Shown here: positions 51,214-61,600 of the stretch, one piece after another
Numbering within the stretch: position 1 is the first letter of the stretch
How the letters are laid out: every line of letters begins with the position of its first letter
Assembly: GCF_000372845.1 (NCBI RefSeq)
Contig: NZ_KB889963.1
Coordinates: 992,001-1,056,000 of the forward strand
Direction: 5' to 3'
DNA length: 64,000 nt
From: Methylocystis rosea SV97
GTDB lineage: Bacteria; Pseudomonadota; Alphaproteobacteria; Rhizobiales; Beijerinckiaceae
Translations under genes and position numbers: made by a program
Notes under the pieces: generated by a model
The model's database searches: none
Told to the model about the DNA's origin: nothing
What the model saw: the letters and a program-made list of their open reading frames with translations, nothing else

Positions 51214-52053
51214 ATGTCCGACTATGCACCGCCGATCGTCGCAACGCTCCTGCTCTGGTGGGGGAGCACCGGCGTGCTGCTCTATCTCGACGGCCTTTCT
51301 CGCCGCACATTCGTGTGGAGCATGGCGGGCGCGACCGCGCTGTTCGCGCTGGCGCTATGGGGCATCGTCGCGACGCGCAGCGAAACGACGGCCTCGTCCG
51401 CCTACTACGCGTTCCTTTGCGGACTGACCGCGTGGGCCTGGCAGCTCGTGAGTTACTACATGGGCTTCATCACGGGTCCGCGAAAAACGGCCTGTCCGCC
51501 GCATTTGCGCGGCTGGCCCCGCTTCGTCGAGGCGGTGCGCACGAGCCTCTATCACGAAATCGCGATCATCCTGTGCGCAGTCGCGCTCGTCGCGCTGACT
51601 CGCAATCAGCCCAATCAGATTGGCGCATGGACCTTTCTCATTCTTTGGTGGATGCATACGAGCGCCAAGCTCAATCTCTATTTCGGCGCGCCAAACCTAA
51701 GCGAAGAGCTGCTGCCGGAGCATTTACGCTATCTGGCGACCTTCATGACGCGCAGGCCGATGAACCTCTTTTTCCCGCTCTCGGTTAGCGCCTCGACCAT
51801 CGTCACCGTGCTGATCGCGCAAAAAGCGCTCGTCGCGACGACGGCGTTCGAGCTTGTCGGCTTTACAATTCTCGCGACGCTCATGGCGCTCGCCGTCGCA
51901 GAGCATTGGTTTCTCGTCGCGCCGCTACGCGCCAACGCGCTCTGGTCGTGGGGCGTCAAAGAAGGGTGTCCGGACGAAGCGAATGAATACGACTCGCTTC
52001 GTATCGTCGCGATCGAGGCGCCTCTGCGCCGCTCGCGCGTCAGTGAGGTTTAG
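51214..52053 (+). CDS. puhE: Photosynthetic complex assembly protein PuhE
   Basis: PuhE (279 residues) is a membrane protein of the PuhE/DUF3623 family affecting RC-LH1 assembly and pigment levels. About seven hydrophobic segments are present; LLLWWGSTGVLLYLDGLSRRTF, YYMGFITGPRKTACP and the ILWWMHTSAKLNLYFGAPN part are the signature. The ATG at 51214 follows GAGGAGCG. It ends 48 bases before hemA, as usual in such clusters. Confidence 0.92.
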   Translation: MSDYAPPIVATLLLWWGSTGVLLYLDGLSRRTFVWSMAGATALFALALWGIVATRSETTASSAYYAFLCGLTAWAWQLVSYYMGFITGPRKTACPPHLRGWPRFVEAVRTSLYHEIAIILCAVALVALTRNQPNQIGAWTFLILWWMHTSAKLNLYFGAPNLSEELLPEHLRYLATFMTRRPMNLFFPLSVSASTIVTVLIAQKALVATTAFELVGFTILATLMALAVAEHWFLVAPLRANALWSWGVKEGCPDEANEYDSLRIVAIEAPLRRSRVSEV

Positions 52054-52101
52054 CGCCCGCAGAATGGCGCGTCTAGGGAAGTTACGCCGATGGAGAGTCA
52101 C

Positions 52102-53418
52102 ATGAATCCGATGGCTTTGACGTACGACCAGCATTTCCAATCGGCGATCGCGCGGTTGAAGATGGAGAAGCGCTACCGGGTTTTCGCCAATCTCGAACGC
52201 GACGCCGTTCGCTTTCCCACTGCGCTGTGGCGTCCCGAGGGCGAAGAGCATGCGCCTCGCGAAGTCACGATCTGGTGCTCCAACGATTACCTCGGGATGG
52301 GCGGACACCGCGCCGTGGTCGACGCGGCGCGAGACGCTCTGGACCGCCACGGCGCCGGGGCGGGGGGCACGCGCAACATCTCCGGCACCCACAATCCGAT
52401 CGTCGAGCTCGAGGCGGAACTCTCCGATCTGCATGGCAAACCCGCGGCGCTCGTCTTCACCTCGGGCTGGATCTCCAATCTCGCCGGCATTTCGACGATC
52501 GCGTCGCTGCTGCCGAATTGTCTCATTCTTTCCGACGCGCTCAATCACAATTCGATGATCGAAGGCGTTCGCCGGTCGGGGTGCGAAAAGCAGATCTGGC
52601 GTCATAATGACGTCGACCATCTCGAGGAATTGCTTAAGGCGGCCGGCAAGGAGCGGGCCAAGCTGATCGTCTTCGAAAGCCTGTATTCGATGGACGGCGA
52701 CATTGCGCCGGTCGCGGAGATCGTCGCGCTGGCTGAAAAGTACAATGCGCTCACCTATGTCGATGAAGTGCACGCGGTCGGCATGTATGGCGCGCGCGGC
52801 GGCGGCATCTGTCAACGCGAAGGCGTCGAAGACCGCATCGACATCATCGAGGGCACGCTCGCCAAGGGCTTCGGCGCGCTCGGCGGCTATATCGCCGCGA
52901 GCCCGGCAATCGTCGATGCGGTGCGCAGTTACGCGCCGCAATTCATCTTCACCACCACGCTGCCGCCGATGGTTGCGGCCTGCGCGCGCGCCGCCGTTCG
53001 CCATCTCAAACATTCGGGAGAAGAACGCGCGCGTCATCAGCACATGGCGATGTTGACGAAACATGCCTTGCGCGCAGCCGGCCTGCCGGTGATGGACAAC
53101 AGATCGCACATTGTGCCGGTGATGGTGGGAGATGCGGCGCGCTGCAAGGAGGCGAGCGATCTGCTGCTGCGGCGCCATTCGATTTACATTCAGCCGATCA
53201 ATTATCCCACCGTTGCGCTGGGCACGGAGCGCCTGCGAATCACGCCGACGCCGCGCCACAATGAGGCGCATGTCGCCGAACTCGTTGAGGCGCTGGTCGA
53301 CGTCTGGTCGTCACTCAGATTGCCTTTCGTCGAGGCTAAAGTCATACCGCTGCGCGCGCGGCAAGCCGCCGCCGAGGCGCACTGCACCTATCCGGAGATG
53401 AAACGGGCGGCCGAGTAA
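52102..53418 (+). CDS. hemA: 5-aminolevulinate synthase HemA
   Basis: HemA (438 residues) condenses glycine and succinyl-CoA to ALA, the first tetrapyrrole step in alphaproteobacteria. The PLP lysine is in [19 protein letters not shown], the glycine loop in [11 protein letters not shown] and the active-site aspartate in [17 protein letters not shown]. Heme-regulatory Cys-Pro motifs are not seen. The ATG at 52102 after GGAGAG is preferred to one four codons upstream. It is the last gene of the superoperon and gives the cluster its own ALA supply; another hemA elsewhere in the genome is possible. Confidence 0.95.
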   Translation: MNPMALTYDQHFQSAIARLKMEKRYRVFANLERDAVRFPTALWRPEGEEHAPREVTIWCSNDYLGMGGHRAVVDAARDALDRHGAGAGGTRNISGTHNPIVELEAELSDLHGKPAALVFTSGWISNLAGISTIASLLPNCLILSDALNHNSMIEGVRRSGCEKQIWRHNDVDHLEELLKAAGKERAKLIVFESLYSMDGDIAPVAEIVALAEKYNALTYVDEVHAVGMYGARGGGICQREGVEDRIDIIEGTLAKGFGALGGYIAASPAIVDAVRSYAPQFIFTTTLPPMVAACARAAVRHLKHSGEERARHQHMAMLTKHALRAAGLPVMDNRSHIVPVMVGDAARCKEASDLLLRRHSIYIQPINYPTVALGTERLRITPTPRHNEAHVAELVEALVDVWSSLRLPFVEAKVIPLRARQAAAEAHCTYPEMKRAAE

Positions 53419-53491
53419 GAAAGAGCCGACGTTTATGGCTGACGGCGCCGCAACCACATAGCTTCGTTCCGGCGACGAATATGTTGGCGAT

Positions 53492-53514
53492 GCTCGTCCG
53501 GAGGACGAGCGTTT
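53492..53514 (+). terminator. Hairpin after hemA, possible terminator
   Basis: GCTCGTCC and GGACGAGC form an 8-base perfect stem with a 3-base loop, followed by GTTT. The T-run is short, so termination may be weak. It lies 74 bases after hemA. Confidence 0.4.
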
Positions 53515-53565
53515 AGCCGAACAGCTCCGCGCCGCAGTCATGCGCGCTTCAGGCGGTTTAGCGGC

Positions 53566-54859
53566 TCACAGGTTGGTCTGAAGTTGGGCGCGTTGCGCGA
53601 AAATGTAGCTGGCGATCACTCCGAACATCGCGAATAGGGTGACGACCGAGAACACGTAATTGTGCCCGGCGGCCCCGGGCCACCGGTCGAGCAGATATCC
53701 CATGAGCGGCCCCATAAAAATATCCGGCGCGTAGCCGATCACCGATAGCAAGCCAACTGCGCTTCCCGTGTGCTCCATAGGAATTTTGCCATCTTGCATG
53801 ATCGCGAAATACAGGCCGCGCAGCGCGAAGATGCCGATGCTGGTGAAGACGATCGTCAAAACAAACGTCCATACCATGCCCGCGCCAATCGCGCCGGAGG
53901 CCAGCACGGAGCTCCCGGCTGCGAGAAGCACGAAACAGCCGATGATCATGAACGGCGCGCCAAGCCGCTCAGCCAGGTAGCCGGCGCTAATGGCGGCAAA
54001 TGGTCGTATCCAGAGCGATGCGACGCCGGCCCGCGCCGCCTCTACCTGATTCAGACCAATGACCTGGTTGGCGTACAGCGAAAAGTCGTCGATCGCCTTA
54101 AAGCCCACATAAGCGCATAGGATCACCGCAGCCTGCAGCCAGACTGACGGCATCGCGAACACGCGGGCGATGTCGCTTAACGACGCCCTTGCTTGCGCCG
54201 GCGTTTTACGCTCCGGCAGCGCCAGCCAGATGAGCAAGGCGGCTCCGCAGGTCATCGCGGACATCAGCAGGATGATCCATCGCAATGATTCCGTGCGCGT
54301 CGCGAGACTGGCCGTCTCGCTGTCTTCTGGTAGCAGCGCGGCGAACAGGACCACCATGATCGACGCCATGACGGCCGCCAGCGCGCCTCTGCCGCCCTCG
54401 AGCATTCCAAATGCGCGACTTTGCGAAAAGTTAAGGCCCCACTCACGCGTGGCGCGAATCAACGGCGCCCAGAACAGCGCGATCGTGGTGATTCCCCAAT
54501 ACCCGTATAAGATCGCCAGCGTCGATGGGGATGGAACCGCCATCATCACAAAGCCGCCGACGGCGGTGGAAGTCAATGCGACAGTTAACATTGTGCGTGC
54601 GGGATATCTGTCGGCGAGCGGGCCGCCGAACAAATACGCGGCCATTGCTACCACGCCATAAACCGAATAGGCGGCGCCGAGTTCGAGATTGGTGATGCCG
54701 AACACATCGAGGAGCGTGGGCCGGAATACGCGAGGCAATACGAAAGGCAGCAGAAAAACCGATTCCCCGGCGACAATCAGCGCCGCGATCGCCAGTCCTC
54801 GCTGCGGCGCGAAAGGCGCGTCAGGCGCGAGCAGCGGCGCCGGCGCGACGATTTTTCAT
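53566..54859 (-). pseudogene. MFS transporter broken by a one-base frameshift near the start
   Basis: A strong ribosome site AGGAGG and an ATG at 54857-54859 begin a frame that reads only MKNRRAGAAARA before a stop. If the run of five A (54852-54856, read on the minus strand) had four, translation would pass straight into MKIVAPAPLLAPDAPFAPQR, a normal first helix (LAIAALIVAGESVFLLPFVLP) and the 390-residue remainder that starts at TTG 54738. That remainder has the GGPLADRYPARTML signature of the major facilitator superfamily and about 11 helices. The mutation could be real, phase-variable, or a sequencing error. Substrate is unknown. The ATG overlaps the KGG-protein stop. Confidence 0.75.
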
Positions 54860-55149
54860 GCGCCTCCTGAAATGACGTCATTCTCTGTGCGCGTGTTGCG
54901 CGACGCATGGCCCCCTTTTTTTCCAGCTTGCGACGCAAGCTGGCGATCGACAGAAAAACTGCGCTTTGCCGCGTTGACGGCAAGCCCGCCTTTGCGTCCC
55001 GCCGACGACGCAAGCTGGGGATTTTTGGCGAAACTGCGCTGGTCGCCCGGCACGCTCTTGCCGCCCTTGCGCGCAATTTCACGTTGCCGCTCCGGCGTCA
55101 TCGACGCGAAACCCCTCCGGGACTTGGTGGCCGCCGAAACCGTATCCAT
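54856..55149 (-). CDS. KGG-repeat (YciG-like) stress protein
   Basis: This 97-residue, lysine- and glycine-rich protein has three KGG repeat units, in the segments REIARKGGKSV, ASSAGRKGGLAV and ASQAGKKGGHAS. Family members (YciG/GsiB-like) are small, hydrophilic, likely disordered proteins linked to stress and stationary phase. Translation starts at the ATG of MDTVSAATKSRRGFASMTP; more upstream start codons lack a ribosome site. Its stop overlaps the transporter ATG (ATGA), so the two were one unit. Promoter elements in the gap at 55150 were not recognised. Confidence 0.8.
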   Translation of the reverse strand: MDTVSAATKSRRGFASMTPERQREIARKGGKSVPGDQRSFAKNPQLASSAGRKGGLAVNAAKRSFSVDRQLASQAGKKGGHASRNTRTENDVISGGA

Positions 55150-55697
55150 CAGTCGCGCTCCAATTCTGCGTCGAAGACGCCTCCGCAACAACCGAAGCTG
55201 CAGAAGCCGCTCAACAGCACCAAGCAACGGCGCCGGCTTACCTTTTCGAAAGGCGGCTGAGCGATGTTCATATTTGCTGAGACTAAGCGGCTGCCAAGCT
55301 CGTAATCTTACGTAGAAATTCGATTTTTTGAACGATCAGAGTCGATCGGTGCTCCAGCCCGTTTCGTGAGGCCGGGGTCTCAGCCCCAGAGTTAAGAACT
55401 GCCTTTGACGGTAAGACTTCGTTAAGTGTTCGCTCTGGCTGGCCTGATACTGAGTAACGGAGTCTTTCCCGTCCCACGTGCGCTCTGTTCTCTTGCTTTT
55501 GTCCGATGCGCCAATGCCTCTATACCCTGAATACACCAAACTGGCTGACTCAATAGTCCTCTTACGTATGTCTACCAATTTTGCCTCGCCCGCGAGCATG
55601 CTCTTATGCCGTAGGAGTCGATCTCTCCAAGTAAATGCCGCCGCAAGAGCGGCAACAGCGCCTTGAGCAGAGCACGAAAACAAGACGGGAGCGTCCA
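55150..55697. other. 548-base gap, upstream of the KGG gene
   Basis: The region has lower GC than the PGC and two overlapping open frames (minus 55336-55767 and short plus ones) with no recognisable protein features. Promoters for the KGG gene and for the small gene at 55698 should lie here, but I see no clear elements. Confidence 0.35.
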
Positions 55698-55991
55698 ATG
55701 TTGTCGGTGTCGCGGCGTAGGGAGCAGTCGAGTCTCGGATCGCGCGAAGCGGTTGCGACAGTTTCACCGAAGCAGAATCAGCTGCTTGCGAGCTACCTGC
55801 TGAACCTGCAAAAGGGCGAGTGGTTCGTATTCGAGATGATCGTGTTGGATATACAGGGGCTTGTGGATATCGGCGCCCAGTCGCTTGCGACGGACGTGTT
55901 CGTCGTCCTTCGTATTTTCATGCGGGACCGTCCGCAATTTGAGGCCTTGGTGCGGCGGAACCGCGCGTTTAAAGGCTTGTCCGATAATTGA
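55698..55991 (+). CDS. Orphan 97-residue small protein
   Basis: The ATG at 55698 opens a frame of 97 residues whose codon third positions are GC-rich like real genes here. The N-terminus is polar and basic; the part LLASYLLNLQKGEWFVFEMIV and GAQSLATDVFVVLRIFM is amphipathic or hydrophobic, followed by RDRPQFEALVRRNRAF. No family is known to me. It lies about 290 bases before a histidine kinase on the same strand and may be a small regulator, but this is a guess. Confidence 0.45.
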   Translation: MLSVSRRREQSSLGSREAVATVSPKQNQLLASYLLNLQKGEWFVFEMIVLDIQGLVDIGAQSLATDVFVVLRIFMRDRPQFEALVRRNRAFKGLSDN

Positions 55992-56278
55992 TCGACGCGG
56001 CGGACACTCGATTCGTTTTTTGCGGCGAACGGCGCGAGGCAAACTCAGCCTACAGTCCGCGCTCAGAGGGACAAGCAACCTCTGGCGTGAGCTCCCATCC
56101 AAAGATCCGGGCGCGTCTTGCTGCTCAGTTCAAAACAGCGAACTCTAACTGGTGAGCGGACGCGCCGCAAAAAGAATGGCGACCGGGGCGGGGCGCTGAT
56201 ACGCTTACGGCGATCTAAGCCGGAGTTCGCGTTTGCCGAACATGCGGCGTATGGCGGCGAGCGCGACGGAAGTTTGGG

Positions 56279-57049
56279 TTGAATCAGGCCGATAGGGTCG
56301 CTCCGGTGGATGATGCTGGTCCCAATGTATTCGGCGTTAGTCGTAGAGAGCTCGAACGTCTGAGAGCCATTAGCGGACTGGCTGCGACTCTCGCCCACAA
56401 TATCAACCAGCCGCTGGCAGCGGCGAGCGCCTATCTCAGGGCGGCGCAGCGCCTCACAGGAGGGCTTCCGAAGGAGTCGGTCGCGCCAATCGTTGGAGCG
56501 CTCGACAAGGCGGTCACGCAGATCATGCGCGCCGGGCAGGTTGTCCGCAGTCTGAGCGAGCTTGTTGCGCAGGGCGAGCCAGACAAGACGCTCGTGAGCG
56601 TTAATTCGCTGATCGAGGAGACGCTTTCCCTCTTCGATGCGGAGGCCGCCGAGGCCGGCGTCTCGATCAGCAAGCGGCTGACCAAAGACGACGATTGCAT
56701 CGTCGCAGATCGTGTCCAGATCAGACATGTTCTGGCGAATCTTATACGAAACGCCATTGAAGCGATGCAGGATTTGCCGCGACGCGAGCTGGTGATTTCC
56801 ACACAGACCCAGGCGGCAAAGGCCATACGCGTTGAAATTCAAGACACCGGCTGCGGACCTGGCGGACGGGACAACGCCGATCCGCTTGATCTTTTTGCAA
56901 TGCGGAAAGAGGGAATGGGCATTGGGCTGTCGATTTCCCGCGCAATCGTCGAAGCGCACGATGGTCGGCTGTGGGCTAAGGTCAATCCCGAAGGCGGCGC
57001 TATATTCTCCTGTGATCTTCCGTTGCGAGCGCGAGAATTTAGCGGATGA
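56279..57049 (+). CDS. Histidine kinase without sensor domain (FixL/DctB-like catalytic part)
   Basis: The 256-residue protein contains only the dimerisation and ATP-binding parts. The H-box is LAATLAHNINQPLAAASAYLR with His40, of the FixL/DctB-type HxxNQPL form; the N-box is HVLANLIRNAIEAMQDL and the G-box GMGIGLSISRAIVEAHDG. No PAS or membrane part is present, so it must take its signal from another protein. The start is TTG 56279 or GTG 56306; neither is strong. The stop overlaps the response regulator start (ATGA), so the pair is coupled and the kinase should phosphorylate it. Confidence 0.88.
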   Translation: MNQADRVAPVDDAGPNVFGVSRRELERLRAISGLAATLAHNINQPLAAASAYLRAAQRLTGGLPKESVAPIVGALDKAVTQIMRAGQVVRSLSELVAQGEPDKTLVSVNSLIEETLSLFDAEAAEAGVSISKRLTKDDDCIVADRVQIRHVLANLIRNAIEAMQDLPRRELVISTQTQAAKAIRVEIQDTGCGPGGRDNADPLDLFAMRKEGMGIGLSISRAIVEAHDGRLWAKVNPEGGAIFSCDLPLRAREFSG

Positions 57050-57666
57050 ACTCGGGAACGGTATTTGTCGTGGACGACGATGCGGCGGTGCGCGACGCCC
57101 TTCAGCTTCTACTCGAATCTGAAGGCTTCGCTGTCTCGAGTTTTCCGTCGGCGCCAGCTATGCTTTCGTCCATCGGGCCGGAAAGCGCCGGGTGCGTCAT
57201 CGCTGATGTTCGGATGCCGGAGGTGAGCGGACTCGACCTGATCTTCGAGATGAAGAACCGCAATCTTCATCTGCCGATTATTATCATTACCGGCCATGGC
57301 GACGTGCCTCTGGCGGTCGAGGCCATGAAGCGCGGCGCTGTCGATTTTCTCGAGAAGCCGTTCGATGACGATGCGCTCTTCGCAGCCGTCAAGCGCGCGC
57401 TATCCAAGCACGACGCCGTGCAGTCGCGTTATGCGGAAGAGCGGCAGATCTCCGAAAGATTTAAGTCATTGACCAAGCGGGAGCGCGAAATTCTCGAAAG
57501 GCTCGCGGAAGGCCGCTCGAATAAGGTCATTGCCCATGATCTCGGCATCAGTGTGCGCACGGTGGAAGCGCATCGCGCCAATGTCATGGCGAAAATGCGC
57601 GTCAAGAACCTCGCGGAGTTGGTCCGAATGTTTCTCAACGGTCGGAATATGAGCTTCGGAGCGTGA
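57046..57666 (+). CDS. FixJ-family response regulator
   Basis: This 206-residue regulator has a receiver domain with the phospho-acceptor Asp54 in CVIADVRMPEVSG, the acidic pair DDD near residue 10-12 and the conserved Lys in VDFLEKPFDDDAL, followed by a LuxR/FixJ helix-turn-helix with LTKREREILERLAEGRSNKVIAHDLGISVRTVEAHRANV. FixJ-type regulators activate genes such as fixK in low oxygen, but many relatives serve other signals. It is coupled to the upstream kinase. With the PGC next door a role in oxygen control of pigment genes is conceivable but unproven. Confidence 0.93.
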   Translation: MNSGTVFVVDDDAAVRDALQLLLESEGFAVSSFPSAPAMLSSIGPESAGCVIADVRMPEVSGLDLIFEMKNRNLHLPIIIITGHGDVPLAVEAMKRGAVDFLEKPFDDDALFAAVKRALSKHDAVQSRYAEERQISERFKSLTKREREILERLAEGRSNKVIAHDLGISVRTVEAHRANVMAKMRVKNLAELVRMFLNGRNMSFGA

Positions 57667-57751
57667 CGTCGAGAAGCGTCTTTCGCCAAAACTCCGCGTC
57701 GTCGATCATGCGTCGCAGGCAAATTGGGTGCGCTGAGGATGCCTTGCCAAA

Positions 57752-58252
57752 ATGCGCGCGCTAAGTATCCAAGTGAAGGCCGCCGAGCGCAAGAGGAGCG
57801 AATTGGTCATGCGAGCGCCACTCTCCCCGGCAGACGCTGTCCAACCGAAGGAGTTCTCCGTAACGACGCCCTCGGCGCGGCGTGTTCTCGTCATCGACGA
57901 CGATAGGGACGTCGCCGACAGCATGGCGATGCTGCTGGACGTGTTGGGATGCGACGTGAGAACGGCCTATAGCGGAGCGGTGGGCATCTCGCTCGTGTCC
58001 GCTTTCCAGCCGAGGATCGTGTTCCTAGACCTCGGCATGCCCGAGATGAACGGCTATGAAGCCGCGCGTCGCATCCGCAGCGCGCGGGCCGGTCAGCAGG
58101 CGCAGCTTATTGCGCTCTCCGGCTGGGGGCAGGATCTTGACAAGAAGCGCACCCGCGAAGCGGGGTTCGACCGCCATCTGGTGAAGCCGGCCGATATCGA
58201 CATTTTGGAGGAAATCCTCGCCGCGTGTGGGGACGAATCCCAGCAGATTTAG
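57752..58252 (+). CDS. Single-domain response regulator (CheY-like)
   Basis: The 166-residue protein has one receiver domain with the acidic pair DDD at 49-51, the phospho-acceptor Asp93 in VFLDLGMPEMNG and the Lys in DRHLVKPADIDIL; there is no output domain. The N-terminal 35 residues before ARRVLVIDDD may not all be translated; an ATG at 57809 gives a shorter form. It is 85 bases after the FixJ-like gene and on the same strand. Receivers of this RRIRS/GWGQD type often pair with multi-PAS hybrid kinases such as the next gene, acting in a phosphorelay. Confidence 0.85.
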   Translation: MRALSIQVKAAERKRSELVMRAPLSPADAVQPKEFSVTTPSARRVLVIDDDRDVADSMAMLLDVLGCDVRTAYSGAVGISLVSAFQPRIVFLDLGMPEMNGYEAARRIRSARAGQQAQLIALSGWGQDLDKKRTREAGFDRHLVKPADIDILEEILAACGDESQQI

Positions 58253-58696
58253 CGACATATCGGCGCACGCAGCTTAGAGCGCCGACTCTTAGCAAGCCTT
58301 TCTTCAGGACTCCCTCTCACCGAAACCGCTTTGGCGCCTTGTTCGGCGCGCTCACCCCTTTCGGGCGGCGGCGCGCTGGCGGCTGATGGCGCCAGCCGCA
58401 GCCGCAGCGAGAGCCGTTAATGCCGCGCCTCAGCTGGATTTTTCATAACCGCTGGCGTTAGAAAGAACGCTGCGGCGGCGCGCCCGTCCTGACATTCCTG
58501 GCGGGGAAAATCGTGAGCTCCATGGCGCGGCTGCGCAAGCGTCCGCGGATACGCCTTGCGCGAAGCGAGTTACGCTTACGCTTAAGCCGCTCCGAACCAA
58601 CGTCTCCAGGCGTCCGGATTGCGCCGGCCAAGCTGTAACAATAGGGCTGGATCGCTCTGCTTGGCGCCTGAGATATTCCTGTCCATCGGATAGCAA
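58253..58696. other. 444-base gap before the multi-PAS kinase
   Basis: No convincing gene is present. A GCGGCTG/CAGCCGC stem (near 58380-58400) without a T-run might end the receiver transcript. The promoter of the kinase gene should be in the A/T-richer part near 58600-58690. Confidence 0.35.
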
Positions 58697-61600
58697 ATGA
58701 CCTTTTCAAACATGGACACGTTCTGGGTTGTAAACTGGTCAACGGATGTCGACGGAAAATGCAATTTCATCGGCCGGCAATGGCCAATAATTACCGGACA
58801 ATCAGCCGAAGCTGCGATGGCAGAAGGATGGCTGCAAGCCTTCCACGCCGACGATCTGGAGTTGGTGAAGGTCGAGCTCGGTTTGGCGGGACGATCAGAG
58901 CGCCCGTTTCAGATCGTCGCAAGGCTTAGACGCAAGGATGGCCAGTTTCGCTGGGCGTTGGCGGTCGGCGCGCCGCACTATGATGAGCAAGGCGGATTCG
59001 TTGGCTACAGCGGCTCCATCATCGATTTCCATGATCGGATAGATATAACCGAGCGCAAAGAGCGCTTGGACGCGTTGCGGGCAAGTGAAGAGCGCTATCG
59101 TTCGCTCTTTGAGACGAGTCGCGACGGCATCGTCACCGTCGATATGAGCGGCCGTATTCTCGAAGCCAACCCCGCTTACCAGAAGATGCTCGGCTACACT
59201 CTCGAAGAGCTGAAGCGTCTAACTTATCAAGAACTGACACCGGAAGTCTGGCATGACATGGAAGCGGCGGTCGTGCGGGAGCACATTCTTCCGCGCGGCG
59301 AATCCGCCGAATATGAGAAGGAATATATCCGCAAGGATGGAGCGGTATTTCCGATAAGCCTGCGAACGTGGACCGTTGTCGACGAAAATGGCCGTGTTGT
59401 CGGCATGCGCGCATTCGTGCGCGACATCACCGAACGCAAGCAGACCGAGGCGGCGCTGCGCGACAGTGAGGAACGCTTCCGCGTAGCCTTCGCCAACGCG
59501 TCGATCGGCTTTGCGATGAACGGGCCTGACGATACGCACTTGGACGCCAACCGCGCTTATTGTGTGATCACCGGCTACACGCGCGAGGAACTTCTTGCCC
59601 TCAAGGGTTCGGAGCTGATCCATCCGGATGATTGGCCGGCCAACAGGGCCTTGGCCGAACGAATGCTTGCGGGCGAGATCCCCGGCTTCGTCGTCGAAAA
59701 CCGCTACGTTCGAAAGAATGGCGAAAACATTTGGGTCCGCAAGAGCGTCTCGCTCATTCGCTGGGCCGACGGCGTACCGCGGTGGATCATCACTTTCGTT
59801 GAGGACGTCACAGAGCGCAAGCTGGCTGAAGAGGCGCTGCAGCAAAGCCGCAATGATCTTGACCGCGCCCAGGAGGTCGGAAAGATCGGTTGGTGGCGCA
59901 TGGACGTGCGCCGGAACGTTTTGACCTGGTCGGACGAAAACCATCGAATCTTCGGCGTGCCGAGTGGGACGCCGCTGACCTACGACAGTTTTCTTTCCAT
60001 CGTACACCCCGACGACCAGGCCGATGTTGACGCAAAGTGGCAGGCCGGCCTTCGCGGCGAACCCTACGACATCGAGCATCGCATCGTGTCCGGGGACGAG
60101 GTCAAATGGGTGCGCGAGAAGGCGTATCTGGAATTTGACGCGGCGGGCGCGCTTCTTGGCGGCTTCGGCATTACGCAGGACATCACCGATCGAAAGCAGG
60201 CGGAGGAGGCGCTGCGCGTGAGCGAGGCTCGGCTGCGGCTCGCGACCGAGGCTGCGAAGATCGGCGCGTTCGACTGGCGCATTCCGACGGACGTGAACAT
60301 CTGGACGCCGGAATTGGAGGCGATGTATGGGCTGTCGCCGGGCGAGTTCGGCCGGAGGCAGTCGGCCTGGGAGCAGTTGGTGCACCAGGAGGACCGCGCG
60401 GGCGCAGCCGCCAAGGTCAACGAGACGTTAGCAACGGGCGAGCCCGTCGAGCATGAGTGGCGAGTCGTCTGGCCCGATGGCAGCGTGCACTGGATCGCCG
60501 GGCGGTTTCAAGGTTTCAAGGACGCGGCCGGCAAGCCGATGCGCCTCACAGGCGTGAACATTGACATTTCCGAGCGCAAGCGGGTCGAGGAGGCGCTGCG
60601 CGAAAGCGAGCTGCGCTATCGCTCTCTCGTCGAAGCGGCGAGCGCGATCACATGGAGCTGTCCGCCATCCGGACTGCATCAAAAGCCGCAACAGGAATGG
60701 ATGGCCTTCACCGGTCAGACGGCCGAGGAAATGCTGGGGGACGGCTGGACCAAGGTCGTTCACCCTGATGACCTCGAGGCCGCGGCGGCGCGGTGGCGAG
60801 CAGCGCTAGGTAGCGGCGAGCCGTTTTGGAGCGAGCACCGCATCCGCCGACATGATGGCGAGTGGCGCTGGATGCGCGTTCAGGCTGCACCCATTCGCGC
60901 CGCAACCGACGAGATCGTCGAATGGTTCGGCAGCAATACGGACATCAACGATCTCAAGCGGGCCGAACTGGCGCTAAGGGAAAGCCAGCAGCAACTCGAG
61001 CTGGCGCTGGAAGCCGGCCAGTTGGGATTCTGGGACTGGCACGTGCCCAGCGGCCGGGTCATGTTCGGCGGCAGTTGGGCGTCCATGCTTGGTTATGAAC
61101 TCAGCGAAATGGAACCCGATGTCCGAGCCTGGGAAAGGCTGATTCATCCAGACGAGCGTGAAATCGTTGCTGCTCGATTGGCCGATCATCTGGAGGGCCG
61201 CGCCGAAATCTATGAATGCGAGCACCGCTTGCTCCACAAAGACGGTTCCTGGCGCTGGATTCTGGACCGCGGGCGGATCGTGGAACGGGACGCAGCTGGC
61301 CGGCCGCTAAGGGCGATCGGCACTCATGCCGACGTGACCGCGCGTCATGAGGCTGAAAGCGCGCTGCAAGACGCCGACCGCCGTAAGGACGAGTTCCTCG
61401 CCACTCTGGCGCATGAATTACGCAACCCGCTCACCCCGATCCGGAACGCCGTGCATATCTTGAAGAGGAAATATGGTCCCCAATTTCCTGACACTCCGCT
61501 GCTCGCTATGGTTCAGCGACAGGTCGATCACCTAGTTCGCCTCGTCGACGACCTCCTTGAAGTGTCACGGATCAGCCGTGGCAAAGTCGACTTGCGAAAG

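Noticed and set aside
55336-55767. 143-codon minus-strand open frame
   Set aside because: No known motif, no ribosome site, and it overlaps a better plus-strand candidate; probably chance.
58430-58742. Minus-strand open frames before the multi-PAS kinase
   Set aside because: They overlap the kinase start and show no protein features; likely non-coding.
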